A stretch of 64,000 bases of DNA from Pseudobacillus lumedeiriae (GCF_044891285.1 NZ_JAUIYO010000008.1:59914-123913); one strand, 5' to 3'; numbered from the stretch's first letter, positions 16,777 to 25,137 are shown. The notes: generated from the letters alone by a model not told the origin. Program-made: numbers and translations.

Positions 16777-18072
16777 TTGGTAACAACTGTAAAGGCAGCA
16801 GAAACACAACAAACAACGAAACAGCAGCAGAAGAAAACCCCCCAAGAAGAATTTCAATTAATTTTAAAAGAAGCCGTAGACATTCTTGGTTATTCTAATG
16901 AAGTATTTGAGTTTTTAAAAGAGCCGATGAGATTTTTAGAAGTGAATATTCCTGTAAAAATGGACAACGGCCAGACGAAAGTCTTCACAGGCTACCGCGC
17001 TCAGCATAATGATGCCAACGGGCCGACAAAAGGCGGCATCCGTTTCCATCCCGATGTCACAGCAGATGAAGTCAAAGCATTAGCTGGCTGGATGAGCTTG
17101 AAATGTGGAATTACCGGCCTTCCTTATGGAGGAGCCAAAGGCGGAATCGTATGTGATCCGCGAAATATGAGCATGAACGAATTGGAACGCCTAAGCCGTG
17201 GATACGTCCGGGCAGTGAGCCAGCTCGTCGGGCCGACCAAAGATATCCCAGCACCTGACATGTATACGAATTCGCAAATTATGGCGTGGATGCTCGATGA
17301 GTATGACCATATTAGAGAGTTTGATTCACCAGGTTTCATTACTGGTAAACCGCTCGTCTTAGGCGGGTCAGAAGGAAGGGAAACAGCGACTTCAAAAGGT
17401 GTTTTATATACATTGCAAATGGTTAGTGAGCTGCAAAACATGCCTCTTGAAGGAATGAAAGTGATCGTCCAAGGATTTGGAAATGTAGGCGGTTACCTTG
17501 CGTACTACCTTCATGAAATCGGAGTTAAAGTAGTCGGTATAGCGGACGCTCTGGGTGCTATTTACGACGCTGACGGTTTAAACATTCCTGATTTGCTTGG
17601 ACGCCGCGATTCATTCGGCATTGTGACAGCACAGTTTGAGAATGTGATCACAAATGAACAATTGCTTGAACAAGAATGCGACGTACTTATTCCCGCAGCG
17701 ATCGGCGGCGTGATTACGACGGAAAATGCCGACAAGTTAAAATGTAAATTTGTTGTTGAAGCAGCGAATGGGCCAACGACAAAAGAAGCGATTCAAATGC
17801 TTAATGAGCGCGGAGTGTTAGTCGTTCCTGATATTCTTGCTAATTCAGGCGGGGTTATCGTTTCCTATTTTGAGTGGTGCCAAAACAACCAAGGCTACTA
17901 CTGGACAAAAGAAACGGTAGAAGAGCGGCTGAAGGAAAAAATTCACGCTAGTTTCACAAACATCCAGAATACTGCGGAACAGTTTGGAATAAATATGAAA
18001 ACTGCTGCTTATGTAGAAGGTATTCGAAAAATCGCCGAAGCTTCTGGACTTCGAGGATGGATCAATCTTTAA
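16777..18072 (+). CDS. gdhA: Catabolic glutamate dehydrogenase
   Basis: A 431-residue hexameric-type Glu/Leu/Phe/Val dehydrogenase, most like the NAD-dependent RocG/GudB enzymes of Bacillus (about 425 residues). It interconverts glutamate with 2-oxoglutarate plus ammonium in the cytosol. The substrate-binding region GWMSLKCGITGLPYGGAKGG holds the catalytic lysines, and the Rossmann glycines appear as VIVQGFGNVGGYLAYYL. The start is TTG 16777 after GAGGTGT, followed by a Gln/Thr-rich tail. In B. subtilis rocG is sigma-54 dependent, and here too a consensus sigma-54 promoter precedes the gene. In this island it would recycle the glutamate made by the aminotransferase and the 2-oxoglutarate made by LhgO. 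Confidence 0.94.
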   Translation: MVTTVKAAETQQTTKQQQKKTPQEEFQLILKEAVDILGYSNEVFEFLKEPMRFLEVNIPVKMDNGQTKVFTGYRAQHNDANGPTKGGIRFHPDVTADEVKALAGWMSLKCGITGLPYGGAKGGIVCDPRNMSMNELERLSRGYVRAVSQLVGPTKDIPAPDMYTNSQIMAWMLDEYDHIREFDSPGFITGKPLVLGGSEGRETATSKGVLYTLQMVSELQNMPLEGMKVIVQGFGNVGGYLAYYLHEIGVKVVGIADALGAIYDADGLNIPDLLGRRDSFGIVTAQFENVITNEQLLEQECDVLIPAAIGGVITTENADKLKCKFVVEAANGPTTKEAIQMLNERGVLVVPDILANSGGVIVSYFEWCQNNQGYYWTKETVEERLKEKIHASFTNIQNTAEQFGINMKTAAYVEGIRKIAEASGLRGWINL

Positions 18073-18079
18073 TTTGTAG

Positions 18080-18128
18080 GCTTCCAGACCGCCCCCAATG
18101 GAGTTAACAGGGGGAGTTTAACAAAGCC
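18080..18128. repeat. Degenerate dispersed repeat copy
   Basis: Ends GGAGTTAACAGGGGGAGTTTAACAAAGCC, matching the right end of the repeat at 7516. The surrounding 350-nt gap between the dehydrogenase and the next gene contains this and the copy at 18362, plus unrecognised GA-rich sequence. Confidence 0.55.
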
Positions 18129-18361
18129 AATTTATAGGATAGCTATGTGAAATGAAAAGGGATGAGGAGGTTCAATCAGACCGCTTCCGCTGAGCGTAGA
18201 AGGCGAAAATGATCGGGAAATCATTAGCAGAAGGCAAAAGCATATGGGAATAAATGATGGCAGCGGAAGAAGAATGATTGGATCCAGGGTGGGGAAATAG
18301 AGATAGAAAGCGGCTGTTCTACTTATTAAAAGAGGGCTATTATTGTTGGTTTTGCTACTTA

Positions 18362-18402
18362 GTTGATTGGAGCGGAAACTAACAGGGGAGTTTAACAAAG
18401 CC
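18362..18402. repeat. Degenerate dispersed repeat copy
   Basis: GTTGATTGGAGCGGAAACTAACAGG then GGAGTTTAACAAAGCC: left and right ends of the 7516 repeat joined with the middle deleted. Confidence 0.65.
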
Positions 18403-18425
18403 TAAAAGAAAAGGAGTGAGTACCA

Positions 18426-18674
18426 ATGTTTGAAGAAATGATCACAAGCCCGTATACCGGAATCATTCAGAATGTTCTTGTAAGGAAACATTCAAGAGTC
18501 TATGAGTGGGAGCCGCTGTTTTTAATAAAGGACGAAGAAGGCAATTTATTAACAATTAAGGTAGGGGTTAGTGGAGAAATTAAGTCTCTTGAAGTACAGG
18601 AGGGAGACCACGTCATTCCTGGCATGGTACTCGCTTATATTAAAGAAGAATTAGTAGTAAGTGCATGTGACTAA
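18426..18674 (+). CDS. Biotinyl/lipoyl-like domain protein
   Basis: An 82-residue protein with the two-fold beta-barrel pattern of biotinyl/lipoyl carrier domains: SPYTGIIQNVLVRKHSRVYEWEPLFLI in the first half and GVSGEIKSLEVQEGDHVIPGMVLAYI in the second. The usual EAMKM or DKA turn that carries the modified lysine is absent. IKVGVSG takes that position, so it is probably not biotinylated or lipoylated and may be a pseudo-carrier. The start ATG follows AAAGGAGTGAG. It lies between glutamate dehydrogenase and the sigma-54 regulator of the island and has its own terminator; its role is unknown. Confidence 0.7.
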   Translation: MFEEMITSPYTGIIQNVLVRKHSRVYEWEPLFLIKDEEGNLLTIKVGVSGEIKSLEVQEGDHVIPGMVLAYIKEELVVSACD

Positions 18675-18694
18675 TCAATAAGTAAATCGGTGAG

Positions 18695-18722
18695 GAAGAT
18701 GGGGGGATCCATCTTCTTTTTT
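18695..18722 (+). terminator. Terminator after lipoyl-like gene
   Basis: GAAGATGG and CCATCTTC arms followed by TTTTTT-rich sequence. Confidence 0.8.
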
Positions 18723-18752
18723 CTATTGATATATTGGTTATCTTGATGACTA

Positions 18753-18812
18753 TTGTTGATTGGAGTGAAAGGCACGAGACTCCTTCAGAAGTCAGCAGAC
18801 AAGTTTAATAAA
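18753..18812. repeat. Degenerate dispersed repeat copy
   Basis: TTGTTGATTGGAGTGAAAGGCACGAGACTCC then AGACAAGTTTAATAAAG: the left half and right tail of the 7516 repeat. Confidence 0.65.
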
Positions 18813-18871
18813 GATAATATTCTAAAAGTTTGGTAAAATAAAAGAAGAGAACAGCTGGGAGGGGACAGAAA

Positions 18872-21001
18872 GTGTTTACGATCGATGAAAAGAAGTTAAA
18901 CCCAATTGTTACTATTGCAATAGAACATCAAAAAGATGAAGACGATATAGACATCGGTGCCATACAAGAACCGCTTATATTTTTGAGTGAACAGGGAAAA
19001 CTCGTGTCTTACATCCACTTAAAAAGCAATCGTTTGGTACATAAAGACAAAGTGACATTCCAAACGCTGTTATCTCAGGCAATTTCGATTGAGCAAGTGT
19101 ATCAGGTGAATAAAATTATTTCACTGCCTGTCATTTTTCAAGTGATTGGAGAAAGTCTCACAATCATTACGGATGAAGAGGGCATGCCAATTGGTTACTT
19201 AAATCGGGAAGAGTTGCTGGCTGAGCTCTTTAAACAAGAAGACCAAGGTGTTAACTTATTTAAGATTCTACTCACTTCTATTCCGATGGGGATGTTCGTT
19301 GTTGACAGAGAAAAAACGATCATCAACTGCAATGATGCCGGTCTGAAGATGATTAAATCGACCTCGGAAAAAGTAATGAACCAACCTGCTGACTCTATCT
19401 TTCATAAAGAATACATTGAAAGCGTTTTTGCGACAGGAAAGACGGTTTTGAATCAAGTTCAACTGACGGATGAGATGGGGGTTCTGCTCGATTATTGTCC
19501 GATTTTAAATAATGATCAGAAAGTAGAAGGCATGCTGATCGTCGTTCAAGACATACCTACTATTGAAGAAATGGCGATGGAGATTGAAGATATTAAAAAC
19601 TTAAACACCGATTTAAATGCGATTTTATCGACCATTTATGATGAAATACTCGTTGTAAACAGCAAAGGTGAATTGATTCGCTACAGTGAAAATGTCATTA
19701 GCGGATTTTGGGATATCGACTTAAAAGATATGATCGGGAAAAGCTTGATTGACCTGGAAGAGAAAGGAATGTTTAATCCATCCGTGACAAGACTAGTGAT
19801 GGAGAAAAAGAAAAAAGTATCACTCGTTCAAGAAGCAAGAAGCGGCAGGAAGGTTCTGGCTGTTGGCAACCCTGTTTTTAATGAAAAGGGAGAAATTGAC
19901 CGGATTATTATAGCTTCCCGGGATATCACTGAAACATCCAGACTGAAAAGTGAACTGAAAGAAATGAAGAAGATGTCCGAGAAATATAAAAAAGAACTCG
20001 ACAGCTTTAAAAATCAGGATCGTACGCTGAAGAAGTTAATGTATCGCAGTCCGAAAATGGAGAAAATCATGTTCCAAGTGAAGAAAATAGCGGAGTTTTC
20101 TTCGACTGTGTTAATCACTGGTGAATCGGGGGTTGGAAAAGAAGTCATTGCCCAGGCGATCCATCAACTTGGGCGGCGTTCAGATAAGCCTTTCTTAAAA
20201 TTAAACTGCGGCGCTATTCCGGAAAACCTGCTTGAAAGCGAACTGTTTGGTTACACGAAAGGAGCATTTACTGGAGCGGATAAAGAGGGGAAAGACGGCT
20301 ACTTTAAAATGGCCAATCAAGGTGTTCTTTTTCTCGATGAAATCGGGGAAATGCCGCTTCATTTACAAGTGAAATTGCTGCGTGTTCTTCAGGAGCAGGA
20401 AGTCATCCCTGTCGGCAGCACAGCCGCTCAAAAAGTAGACGTACAAATCATTGCTGCTACGAATAAAAAATTGGAACGAATGGTAGAGCAGGGCACGTTC
20501 CGAGAAGATTTATTTTATCGGCTGAACGTCATTCCGCTTCATATTCCATCTTTAAGAGAGCGGACAGAAGACATTTCAGTGCTCGCGCTCCATTTCCTTC
20601 AGCAGCTAAATGAAAAGTACGATAAACATTTTCACTTAACGCCCGATGCCGTTAATGTGCTTGAATTTTATTCCTGGCCGGGAAATGTACGCGAACTGCA
20701 AAATATTATTGAACGGCTTGTCGTTTCCGCTGACGATCCAGCGATAGATGCTGAATTCGTCAGCCAATTTTTATCACTCGGCTATGACTTTAAAAAGTCG
20801 CGGCCGATCATTACCAGAGTCGTTCCGCTTCAAGAAGCGCTGGAAGATGTGGAAGAACAGCTCATTGTCCTTGCGATGAATCAGTATAAAACGACAACGA
20901 AAGCAGCAAAAGCGCTCGGGGTGAGCCAATCATCTGTCAGCCGTAAATATCAAAAGATTATGAGCGGGAAGAAAAAGGAAAGCGAACCTTCTATTTATTA
21001 A
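18872..21001 (+). CDS. PAS-domain sigma-54-dependent transcriptional activator
   Basis: A 709-residue enhancer-binding protein of the RocR/PrdR/BkdR type. It has an N-terminal sensory segment (about 1-125, no clear family), two PAS domains (about 127-235 and 245-360), and an AAA+ domain with Walker A GESGVGKE near residue 416, the sigma-54 contact loop GAFTGA near 464 and Walker B VLFLDEIGEMP. It ends in a TyrR-like helix-turn-helix (TTKAAKALGVSQSSVSRKYQ). The start is GTG 18872 after GGGAGGGG. There is no receiver domain, so it is likely switched on by a small molecule bound by PAS or the N-terminal part. It is the only such activator in the island, and the three flanking sigma-54 promoters share an upstream dyad, so it is the natural candidate to control them. 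Confidence 0.93.
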   Translation: MFTIDEKKLNPIVTIAIEHQKDEDDIDIGAIQEPLIFLSEQGKLVSYIHLKSNRLVHKDKVTFQTLLSQAISIEQVYQVNKIISLPVIFQVIGESLTIITDEEGMPIGYLNREELLAELFKQEDQGVNLFKILLTSIPMGMFVVDREKTIINCNDAGLKMIKSTSEKVMNQPADSIFHKEYIESVFATGKTVLNQVQLTDEMGVLLDYCPILNNDQKVEGMLIVVQDIPTIEEMAMEIEDIKNLNTDLNAILSTIYDEILVVNSKGELIRYSENVISGFWDIDLKDMIGKSLIDLEEKGMFNPSVTRLVMEKKKKVSLVQEARSGRKVLAVGNPVFNEKGEIDRIIIASRDITETSRLKSELKEMKKMSEKYKKELDSFKNQDRTLKKLMYRSPKMEKIMFQVKKIAEFSSTVLITGESGVGKEVIAQAIHQLGRRSDKPFLKLNCGAIPENLLESELFGYTKGAFTGADKEGKDGYFKMANQGVLFLDEIGEMPLHLQVKLLRVLQEQEVIPVGSTAAQKVDVQIIAATNKKLERMVEQGTFREDLFYRLNVIPLHIPSLRERTEDISVLALHFLQQLNEKYDKHFHLTPDAVNVLEFYSWPGNVRELQNIIERLVVSADDPAIDAEFVSQFLSLGYDFKKSRPIITRVVPLQEALEDVEEQLIVLAMNQYKTTTKAAKALGVSQSSVSRKYQKIMSGKKKESEPSIY

Positions 21002-21021
21002 TACCGCGGTGTTAATAAATA

Positions 21022-21081
21022 GTGTTGATTTTGCCGCCTTTGTTGAATGGAGTACCCCAGCAAAAATCTTAACAAAACCAT
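21022..21081. repeat. Degenerate dispersed repeat copy
   Basis: TGTTGATTTTGCCGCC, TGTTGAATGGAGTA and a final AACAAAACC reproduce fragments of the 7516/53396 repeat. Confidence 0.45.
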
Positions 21082-21090
21082 TAATATAAG

Positions 21091-21141
21091 AGGCTGGCCC
21101 AAAAGATCGTTAAAAACGACTTTTTAGGGTCAGCCTTTTTT
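21091..21141 (+). terminator. AGGCTG-type repeat hairpin, terminator of regulator gene
   Basis: AGGCTGGCCCAAAAG...AACGACTTTTTAGGGTCAGCCT followed by T6. Closely similar to the hairpin after cshA at 50220 and related to those at 27122 and 44260. Confidence 0.85.
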
Positions 21142-21167
21142 AGCGCGAATCTTTTGATATTGTTAGA

Positions 21168-21227
21168 TCATTTCAGTGGATGTTTCCACTTTTTTAAGTT
21201 GTGAGTGACACAAATAAGACGCCATTT
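21168..21227 (-). pseudogene. Transposase 3' remnant
   Basis: On the minus strand twenty codons read KWRLICVTHNLKKWKHPLK then stop. The segment RLICVTHNLKK is typical of the C-terminal end of IS transposases, and an upstream stop codon shows it is a relic. The same relic (KRDLICAAHYLKK) occurs at 50359-50406, and in both places it is followed by the AGGCTG hairpin, which is probably the old IS end. IS family not determined. Confidence 0.55.
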
Positions 21228-21265
21228 TTAGTATATACCTACTAATATTCAATTTCTCATACATT

Positions 21266-21281
21266 ATTCAAAAATGCATAG
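21266..21281. promoter_or_regulatory. Candidate upstream activator site, aldehyde dehydrogenase operon
   Basis: ATTCAAAAATGCATAG, third copy of the shared dyad. It ends 83 nt before the -24 box at 21364, identical to the spacing at glutamate dehydrogenase. Confidence 0.6.
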
Positions 21282-21363
21282 ATTGCGCAGCAGCCTTGTT
21301 TTTTTCTTTAAGTAAAAGCCTTGATACGATGCACTTTCAAAGAATATTTAAAATATTTAAACT

Positions 21364-21379
21364 TGGCACGCTAGTTGCA
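21364..21379 (+). promoter_or_regulatory. Sigma-54 promoter of aldehyde dehydrogenase-aminotransferase operon
   Basis: TGGCACGCTAGTTGCA, a perfect match to the sigma-54 consensus, 38 nt before the ATG at 21417. Confidence 0.93.
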
Positions 21380-21416
21380 TTATATAAGACAAACGGAGAA
21401 TAGGAGGAGGAAAAGC

Positions 21417-22916
21417 ATGTTAGAAACACAAAACACGGTAAAAACTCTTGATTTAAAAATGTACATTAATGGGGAATGGACAAATTCCAGTGACAATAAA
21501 ACACGCGAGGTAATCAACCCGGCTACTGGGGAAGTAATTGCTCATGCAGCTGAAGGAACTGTTGCAGATGCCAGAGCGGCGATTGCGGCTGCTAAGGAAG
21601 CATTTGAAAGCGGTATCTGGTCAGAACTTCCAACTGTTGAGCGGGCTGCATACTTATTGAAAATTGCCGATAAAATCGATGAAAAAGCAGAAGAGCTGGC
21701 GGCTCTTGAAACCAAGAACAACGGCAAGCCACTGCGCGAAGCAGGATTTGACATGGGGGATGCAGCTGCTTGCTTCCGCTATTACGCAGGAATGATCACT
21801 CAGCCGGATGGCGAAACGTACCATGTAGCCGATCCGATGCAGGCCATGGTTGTTAGAGAGCCGGTTGGTGTGTGCGGACTAATCGTTCCTTGGAACTTCC
21901 CAATGCTTATGAGCGTGTGGAAAATTGCTCCAGCATTAGCGGCAGGGAACACAGTTGTCTTTAAACCTTCTGAAGTGACACCAGTTACACCGACAAAATT
22001 GATCGAAATCATCGAAGAAGCTGGCGTGCCAAAAGGTGTTATCAATATGGTACACGGTGCAGGTCCGATTGTTGGAAACGAAATTGCATCTCATAAAGAT
22101 GTGGACATGGTTTCTTTCACTGGCGGTACAAAAACAGGTAAGCACATTATGAAAGCAGCAGCTGACAATATGAAGAAGATTTCACTAGAACTTGGCGGGA
22201 AATCTCCGAATATCATTTTTGCTGATGCTGACTTTGAAGTAGCAGTGGATTATGCATTGTTCGGTATTTATTGCGGTTCAGGACAAGTATGTTCAGCTGG
22301 TTCAAGAATACTAGTCGAAGAAAGCATTTACGATAAATTTATTGAACGTTTTACAGAACGAGCGAAGCAAATCCAAGTGGGCAACGGAGCAGATCTAGAA
22401 ACAGAAATGGGGCCGCTCGTCAGTCAGCAGCATATGGAAAAAGTACTAAACTACATTGAAATTGGTAAAGAAGAAGGAGCTCGTTTGTTGTTTGGCGGAA
22501 AGCGCTTAACGGAAAACGGTTTAGACAAAGGTTTCTTTGTGGCACCAACAGCATTTGCTGATACGACACAAGACATGAGAATTGTCCAGGAAGAAATTTT
22601 TGGCCCGGTTGTAGCAATTCAAAAATTCAGTGATGAGCAGGAAGCGATCCGCCTGGCTAATGATACTGACTACGGATTGGCAGGAGCGGTGTTCACAGTT
22701 GACGGAGCAAAGGCACTTCGCGTCATTAAAAAATTGCGTGCAGGAATTACATGGGTGAATTCTTACCATCCGACTTACAACGAGGCGCCGTGGGGCGGCT
22801 ACAAGCAAAGCGGCATCGGACGCAGCTTGGGAACATACGGACTAGATGAATTCCAGGAAATTAAACAAATCAATATTAACTTAGAAGTAGAGCCAGTAGG
22901 CTGGTTTAAAAACTAA
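21417..22916 (+). CDS. NAD-dependent aldehyde dehydrogenase (amino-aldehyde/betaine-aldehyde type)
   Basis: A 499-residue aldehyde dehydrogenase. Residues that bind cofactor and substrate are visible: PWNFPM, the active-site glutamate in LELGGKSPNI, catalytic Cys292 in SGQVCSAGSR, and EEIFGPVV. It resembles GbsA/PatD-like enzymes that oxidise omega-amino aldehydes. With the PatA-type aminotransferase encoded 46 nt downstream it would turn putrescine to 4-aminobutyrate and cadaverine to 5-aminovalerate; substrate choice is inferred from this pairing. The start is ATG 21417 after AGGAGGAGG. A longer in-frame TTG start at 21375 falls inside the -12 promoter element and is excluded. Confidence 0.92.
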   Translation: MLETQNTVKTLDLKMYINGEWTNSSDNKTREVINPATGEVIAHAAEGTVADARAAIAAAKEAFESGIWSELPTVERAAYLLKIADKIDEKAEELAALETKNNGKPLREAGFDMGDAAACFRYYAGMITQPDGETYHVADPMQAMVVREPVGVCGLIVPWNFPMLMSVWKIAPALAAGNTVVFKPSEVTPVTPTKLIEIIEEAGVPKGVINMVHGAGPIVGNEIASHKDVDMVSFTGGTKTGKHIMKAAADNMKKISLELGGKSPNIIFADADFEVAVDYALFGIYCGSGQVCSAGSRILVEESIYDKFIERFTERAKQIQVGNGADLETEMGPLVSQQHMEKVLNYIEIGKEEGARLLFGGKRLTENGLDKGFFVAPTAFADTTQDMRIVQEEIFGPVVAIQKFSDEQEAIRLANDTDYGLAGAVFTVDGAKALRVIKKLRAGITWVNSYHPTYNEAPWGGYKQSGIGRSLGTYGLDEFQEIKQININLEVEPVGWFKN

Positions 22917-22961
22917 AGCAGGCTAGTTTAAAAACTAATTAACTAACAGGAGTGAAGATAA

Positions 22962-24335
22962 ATGAGTACAGATTTGCAAACAAAAAACAATGAGCAAGTA
23001 TCAGAGGTTAGTCAATATATTAAACAAGTACTTTCTTTAATAGAAAAACAGGAAGTAACAGCAGAAGAAGCACAATGGATCACGAAAGAAACCGTTGACG
23101 GCTTCCGTGAACACGTAAACCCAGGCTTTCTTGCTTATCGCAAAACGGTAACAGAAGGCGGCCAATTCGCAGCAGTTGAATGGTCTGACGGCGGATCTTG
23201 CTTCACTGATATCAACGGTAAAAAGTATATTGACTGTCTCGGCGGCTTCGGCATTTATAACGTCGGCCACCGTCATCCAAAAGTCGTAAAAGCAGTTACT
23301 GATCAGTTAAACCGTCAAGCACTGCATAGTCAGGACTTGCTTGATCCGCTGCGCGCGATGCTTGCAAAAATTTTAGCTGACATTACACCTGGCGATCTAA
23401 AATATTCTTTCTTTACGAACAGTGGAACAGAAAGTGTGGAAGCAGCACTGAAACTAGCAAAAATGTACAGTGACCGCTCTACTATTATTTCTACGACACG
23501 CTCGTTCCACGGAAAAAGCTTAGGGTCATTATCCGGCACAGCAAAAGGTGTGTTCCGTAAGCCATTCTTGCCGCTTATTCCAGGATTCCGTCATGTACCT
23601 TACGGCGATATCGATATGATGAGAAAAACATTTGAAGCTTGTGCTTTCGTCGGAGAAGATGTAGGAGCAGTGATTTTAGAACCAATCCAAGGTGAAGGCG
23701 GCGTCATCATTCCTCCTGAAAACTACTTGAAACAAGTAAGAGAGCTTTGCGATGAATACGATGTTGTCTTAATTTTTGATGAAGTACAAACGGGGATGGG
23801 ACGTACAGGGAAAATGTTCGCTTCTGAATTATTCGGCGTGACTCCTGATATCATCTGTCTTGCTAAAGCATTCGGCGGCGGCGTAATGCCAGCTGGGGCA
23901 GTCGTAGCAAACGAAAAAGTATTCAAGAGCTTATTTGATAACCCGTTCATGCACACAACAACGTTCGGTGGAAATCCGCTTGCTTGTGCGGCAGCTATTG
24001 CAACGATTGATGTCTTGCTTGAAGAAAACCTTCCAGAAAGAGCGGCTGAAGTGGGCGAGTATTTCTTAAAAGGTTTGAAAGAAGCAGCAGCGAACCACGG
24101 AGATAAAGTATTGGAGATCCGTGGTCAAGGTCTCATGATCGGTATCGAGTTCCACAAAGACGAAATCGGTTATGAAGTATCAAAAGGAATGTTTGACAAT
24201 GGCATTCTCGTTGCTGGTACACTCGTTAACTCAAAAACGATCCGTATTGAACCGCCATTGACAATCAGCTACGAAGAGGTAGATACAGTAATTAATACAT
24301 TCAAAGAAGTATTATCTAAAGTAGCAGCACAATAA
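22962..24335 (+). CDS. patA: Putrescine/cadaverine aminotransferase (class III)
   Basis: A 457-residue PLP enzyme, very similar along its length to E. coli PatA (YgjG). Shared stretches include FREHVNPGFLAYRK, CLGGFGIYNVGHRHP, HSQDLLDPLRAMLAK, FFTNSGTESVEAALKLAK and HTTTFGGNPLACAAA. The PLP lysine is Lys302 in ICLAKAFGGG, with the preceding FDEVQTGMGRTG motif. PatA moves an amino group from putrescine or cadaverine to 2-oxoglutarate, giving amino-aldehyde plus glutamate. It is cotranscribed with the aldehyde dehydrogenase from the sigma-54 promoter at 21364 and closed by a terminator. The glutamate formed is a substrate for the dehydrogenase at 16777. Confidence 0.93.
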   Translation: MSTDLQTKNNEQVSEVSQYIKQVLSLIEKQEVTAEEAQWITKETVDGFREHVNPGFLAYRKTVTEGGQFAAVEWSDGGSCFTDINGKKYIDCLGGFGIYNVGHRHPKVVKAVTDQLNRQALHSQDLLDPLRAMLAKILADITPGDLKYSFFTNSGTESVEAALKLAKMYSDRSTIISTTRSFHGKSLGSLSGTAKGVFRKPFLPLIPGFRHVPYGDIDMMRKTFEACAFVGEDVGAVILEPIQGEGGVIIPPENYLKQVRELCDEYDVVLIFDEVQTGMGRTGKMFASELFGVTPDIICLAKAFGGGVMPAGAVVANEKVFKSLFDNPFMHTTTFGGNPLACAAAIATIDVLLEENLPERAAEVGEYFLKGLKEAAANHGDKVLEIRGQGLMIGIEFHKDEIGYEVSKGMFDNGILVAGTLVNSKTIRIEPPLTISYEEVDTVINTFKEVLSKVAAQ

Positions 24336-24342
24336 GAATAGT

Positions 24343-24374
24343 AAAATCCCCGGCTTAGCGGCCGGGGATTTTAA
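24343..24374 (+). terminator. Terminator of patA operon
   Basis: Perfect 12-base arms AAAATCCCCGGC and GCCGGGGATTTT. Confidence 0.9.
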
Positions 24375-24421
24375 GCGTGAACAAAGGGAGGAAAATGCCG
24401 AACAGTGCGCCGGAACAACTC

Positions 24422-24456
24422 AAAAACCGCTTGAAAGTCATCGCTTTCAAGCGGTT
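24422..24456 (-). terminator. Terminator of SMR operon
   Basis: ACCGCTTGAAAG and CTTTCAAGCGGT arms, with a T5 tract on the minus strand. Confidence 0.85.
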
Positions 24457-24466
24457 TCGATTCGAA

Positions 24467-24781
24467 TTAAGAAGTAAATCTCAGACCTGCTACACCTAAC
24501 AGGATAAACGTGAGTGACAGGAATTGGAATTTATTTAACTTTTCTTTAAACCAGATGACACTGACGATCGCAATACCTATGGTACCGATGCCGGTCCATA
24601 CAGCGTACGCCACGCCAGCCGTCAGCTCCAGCATGGCTTTAGATAAACAATAAAAAGAGAAAGCGAAGCCGATGACCATAATAGCAATTGGCCATTTTCT
24701 TTTTGTGCCGTCCACGTATTTCATTGCAATCGTAGCAATGACTTCTTCCAGGCCGGCAAGAACTAACAAAATCCAGCTCAT
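24467..24781 (-). CDS. SMR family multidrug efflux subunit
   Basis: A 104-residue small multidrug resistance protein with four transmembrane helices. The membrane-embedded acidic residue that binds proton and drug is Glu13 (LAGLEEVIATIAMK), and the WTGIGTIG motif lies in helix 3. Its start overlaps the stop of the partner SMR gene by one base (TAATG), which is typical of obligate heterodimeric pairs such as YkkCD, EbrAB or YvdSR in B. subtilis. The pair with an adjacent TetR gene most resembles the yvdTSR arrangement. The substrate is unknown; guanidinium and quaternary amines are possibilities for the family. Confidence 0.9.
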   Translation of the reverse strand: MSWILLVLAGLEEVIATIAMKYVDGTKRKWPIAIMVIGFAFSFYCLSKAMLELTAGVAYAVWTGIGTIGIAIVSVIWFKEKLNKFQFLSLTFILLGVAGLRFTS

Positions 24782-25116
24782 TAACAGTTACCTCCATTTT
24801 GATCTGCTTTTGTAGTAGTAGATAATTTCATGCCGACGACTCCCGATAATAACAAAGTAACAAAAAGCAGCTGAAGGAAAGAGAATGGTTCGCCTAAATA
24901 AATACCCATGAAATACGTTCCAGCCGTGCCGATACCGACGAAAACAGTGTAGGCGGCTGCGAGTGGGAGCGTTTTGTACGAACGAATCAGCAGAAGAAAA
25001 CTAATGCTGATCAATAAAACCGTTACGACCCAATCCGTCAGGGAGTCCGCATATTTTAAGCCCGTGGCCCATAAGACTTCCAACATACCTGCAAGTAAAA
25101 CAATAAACCAATTCAA
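24781..25116 (-). CDS. SMR family multidrug efflux subunit (partner)
   Basis: A 111-residue four-helix SMR protein with the essential glutamate at position 13 (LLAGMLEVLWATGLKY) and the FVGIGTAG helix-3 motif. The start is taken at TTG 25116, six bases after AGAGGTG; the in-frame GTG at 25125 is part of that ribosome binding site. It is translationally coupled to the second subunit. The operator-like TGAATGTCATTCA lies 22 nt upstream of its start, so the TetR protein encoded upstream should repress this pair. Confidence 0.9.
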   Translation of the reverse strand: MNWFIVLLAGMLEVLWATGLKYADSLTDWVVTVLLISISFLLLIRSYKTLPLAAAYTVFVGIGTAGTYFMGIYLGEPFSFLQLLFVTLLLSGVVGMKLSTTTKADQNGGNC

Positions 25117-25137
25117 TCTATACACCTCTATTATGAA

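Noticed and set aside
21375..21416. Upstream TTG start for the aldehyde dehydrogenase
   Set aside because: The TTG is the -12 element of the sigma-54 promoter; translation from it is impossible if transcription starts downstream.
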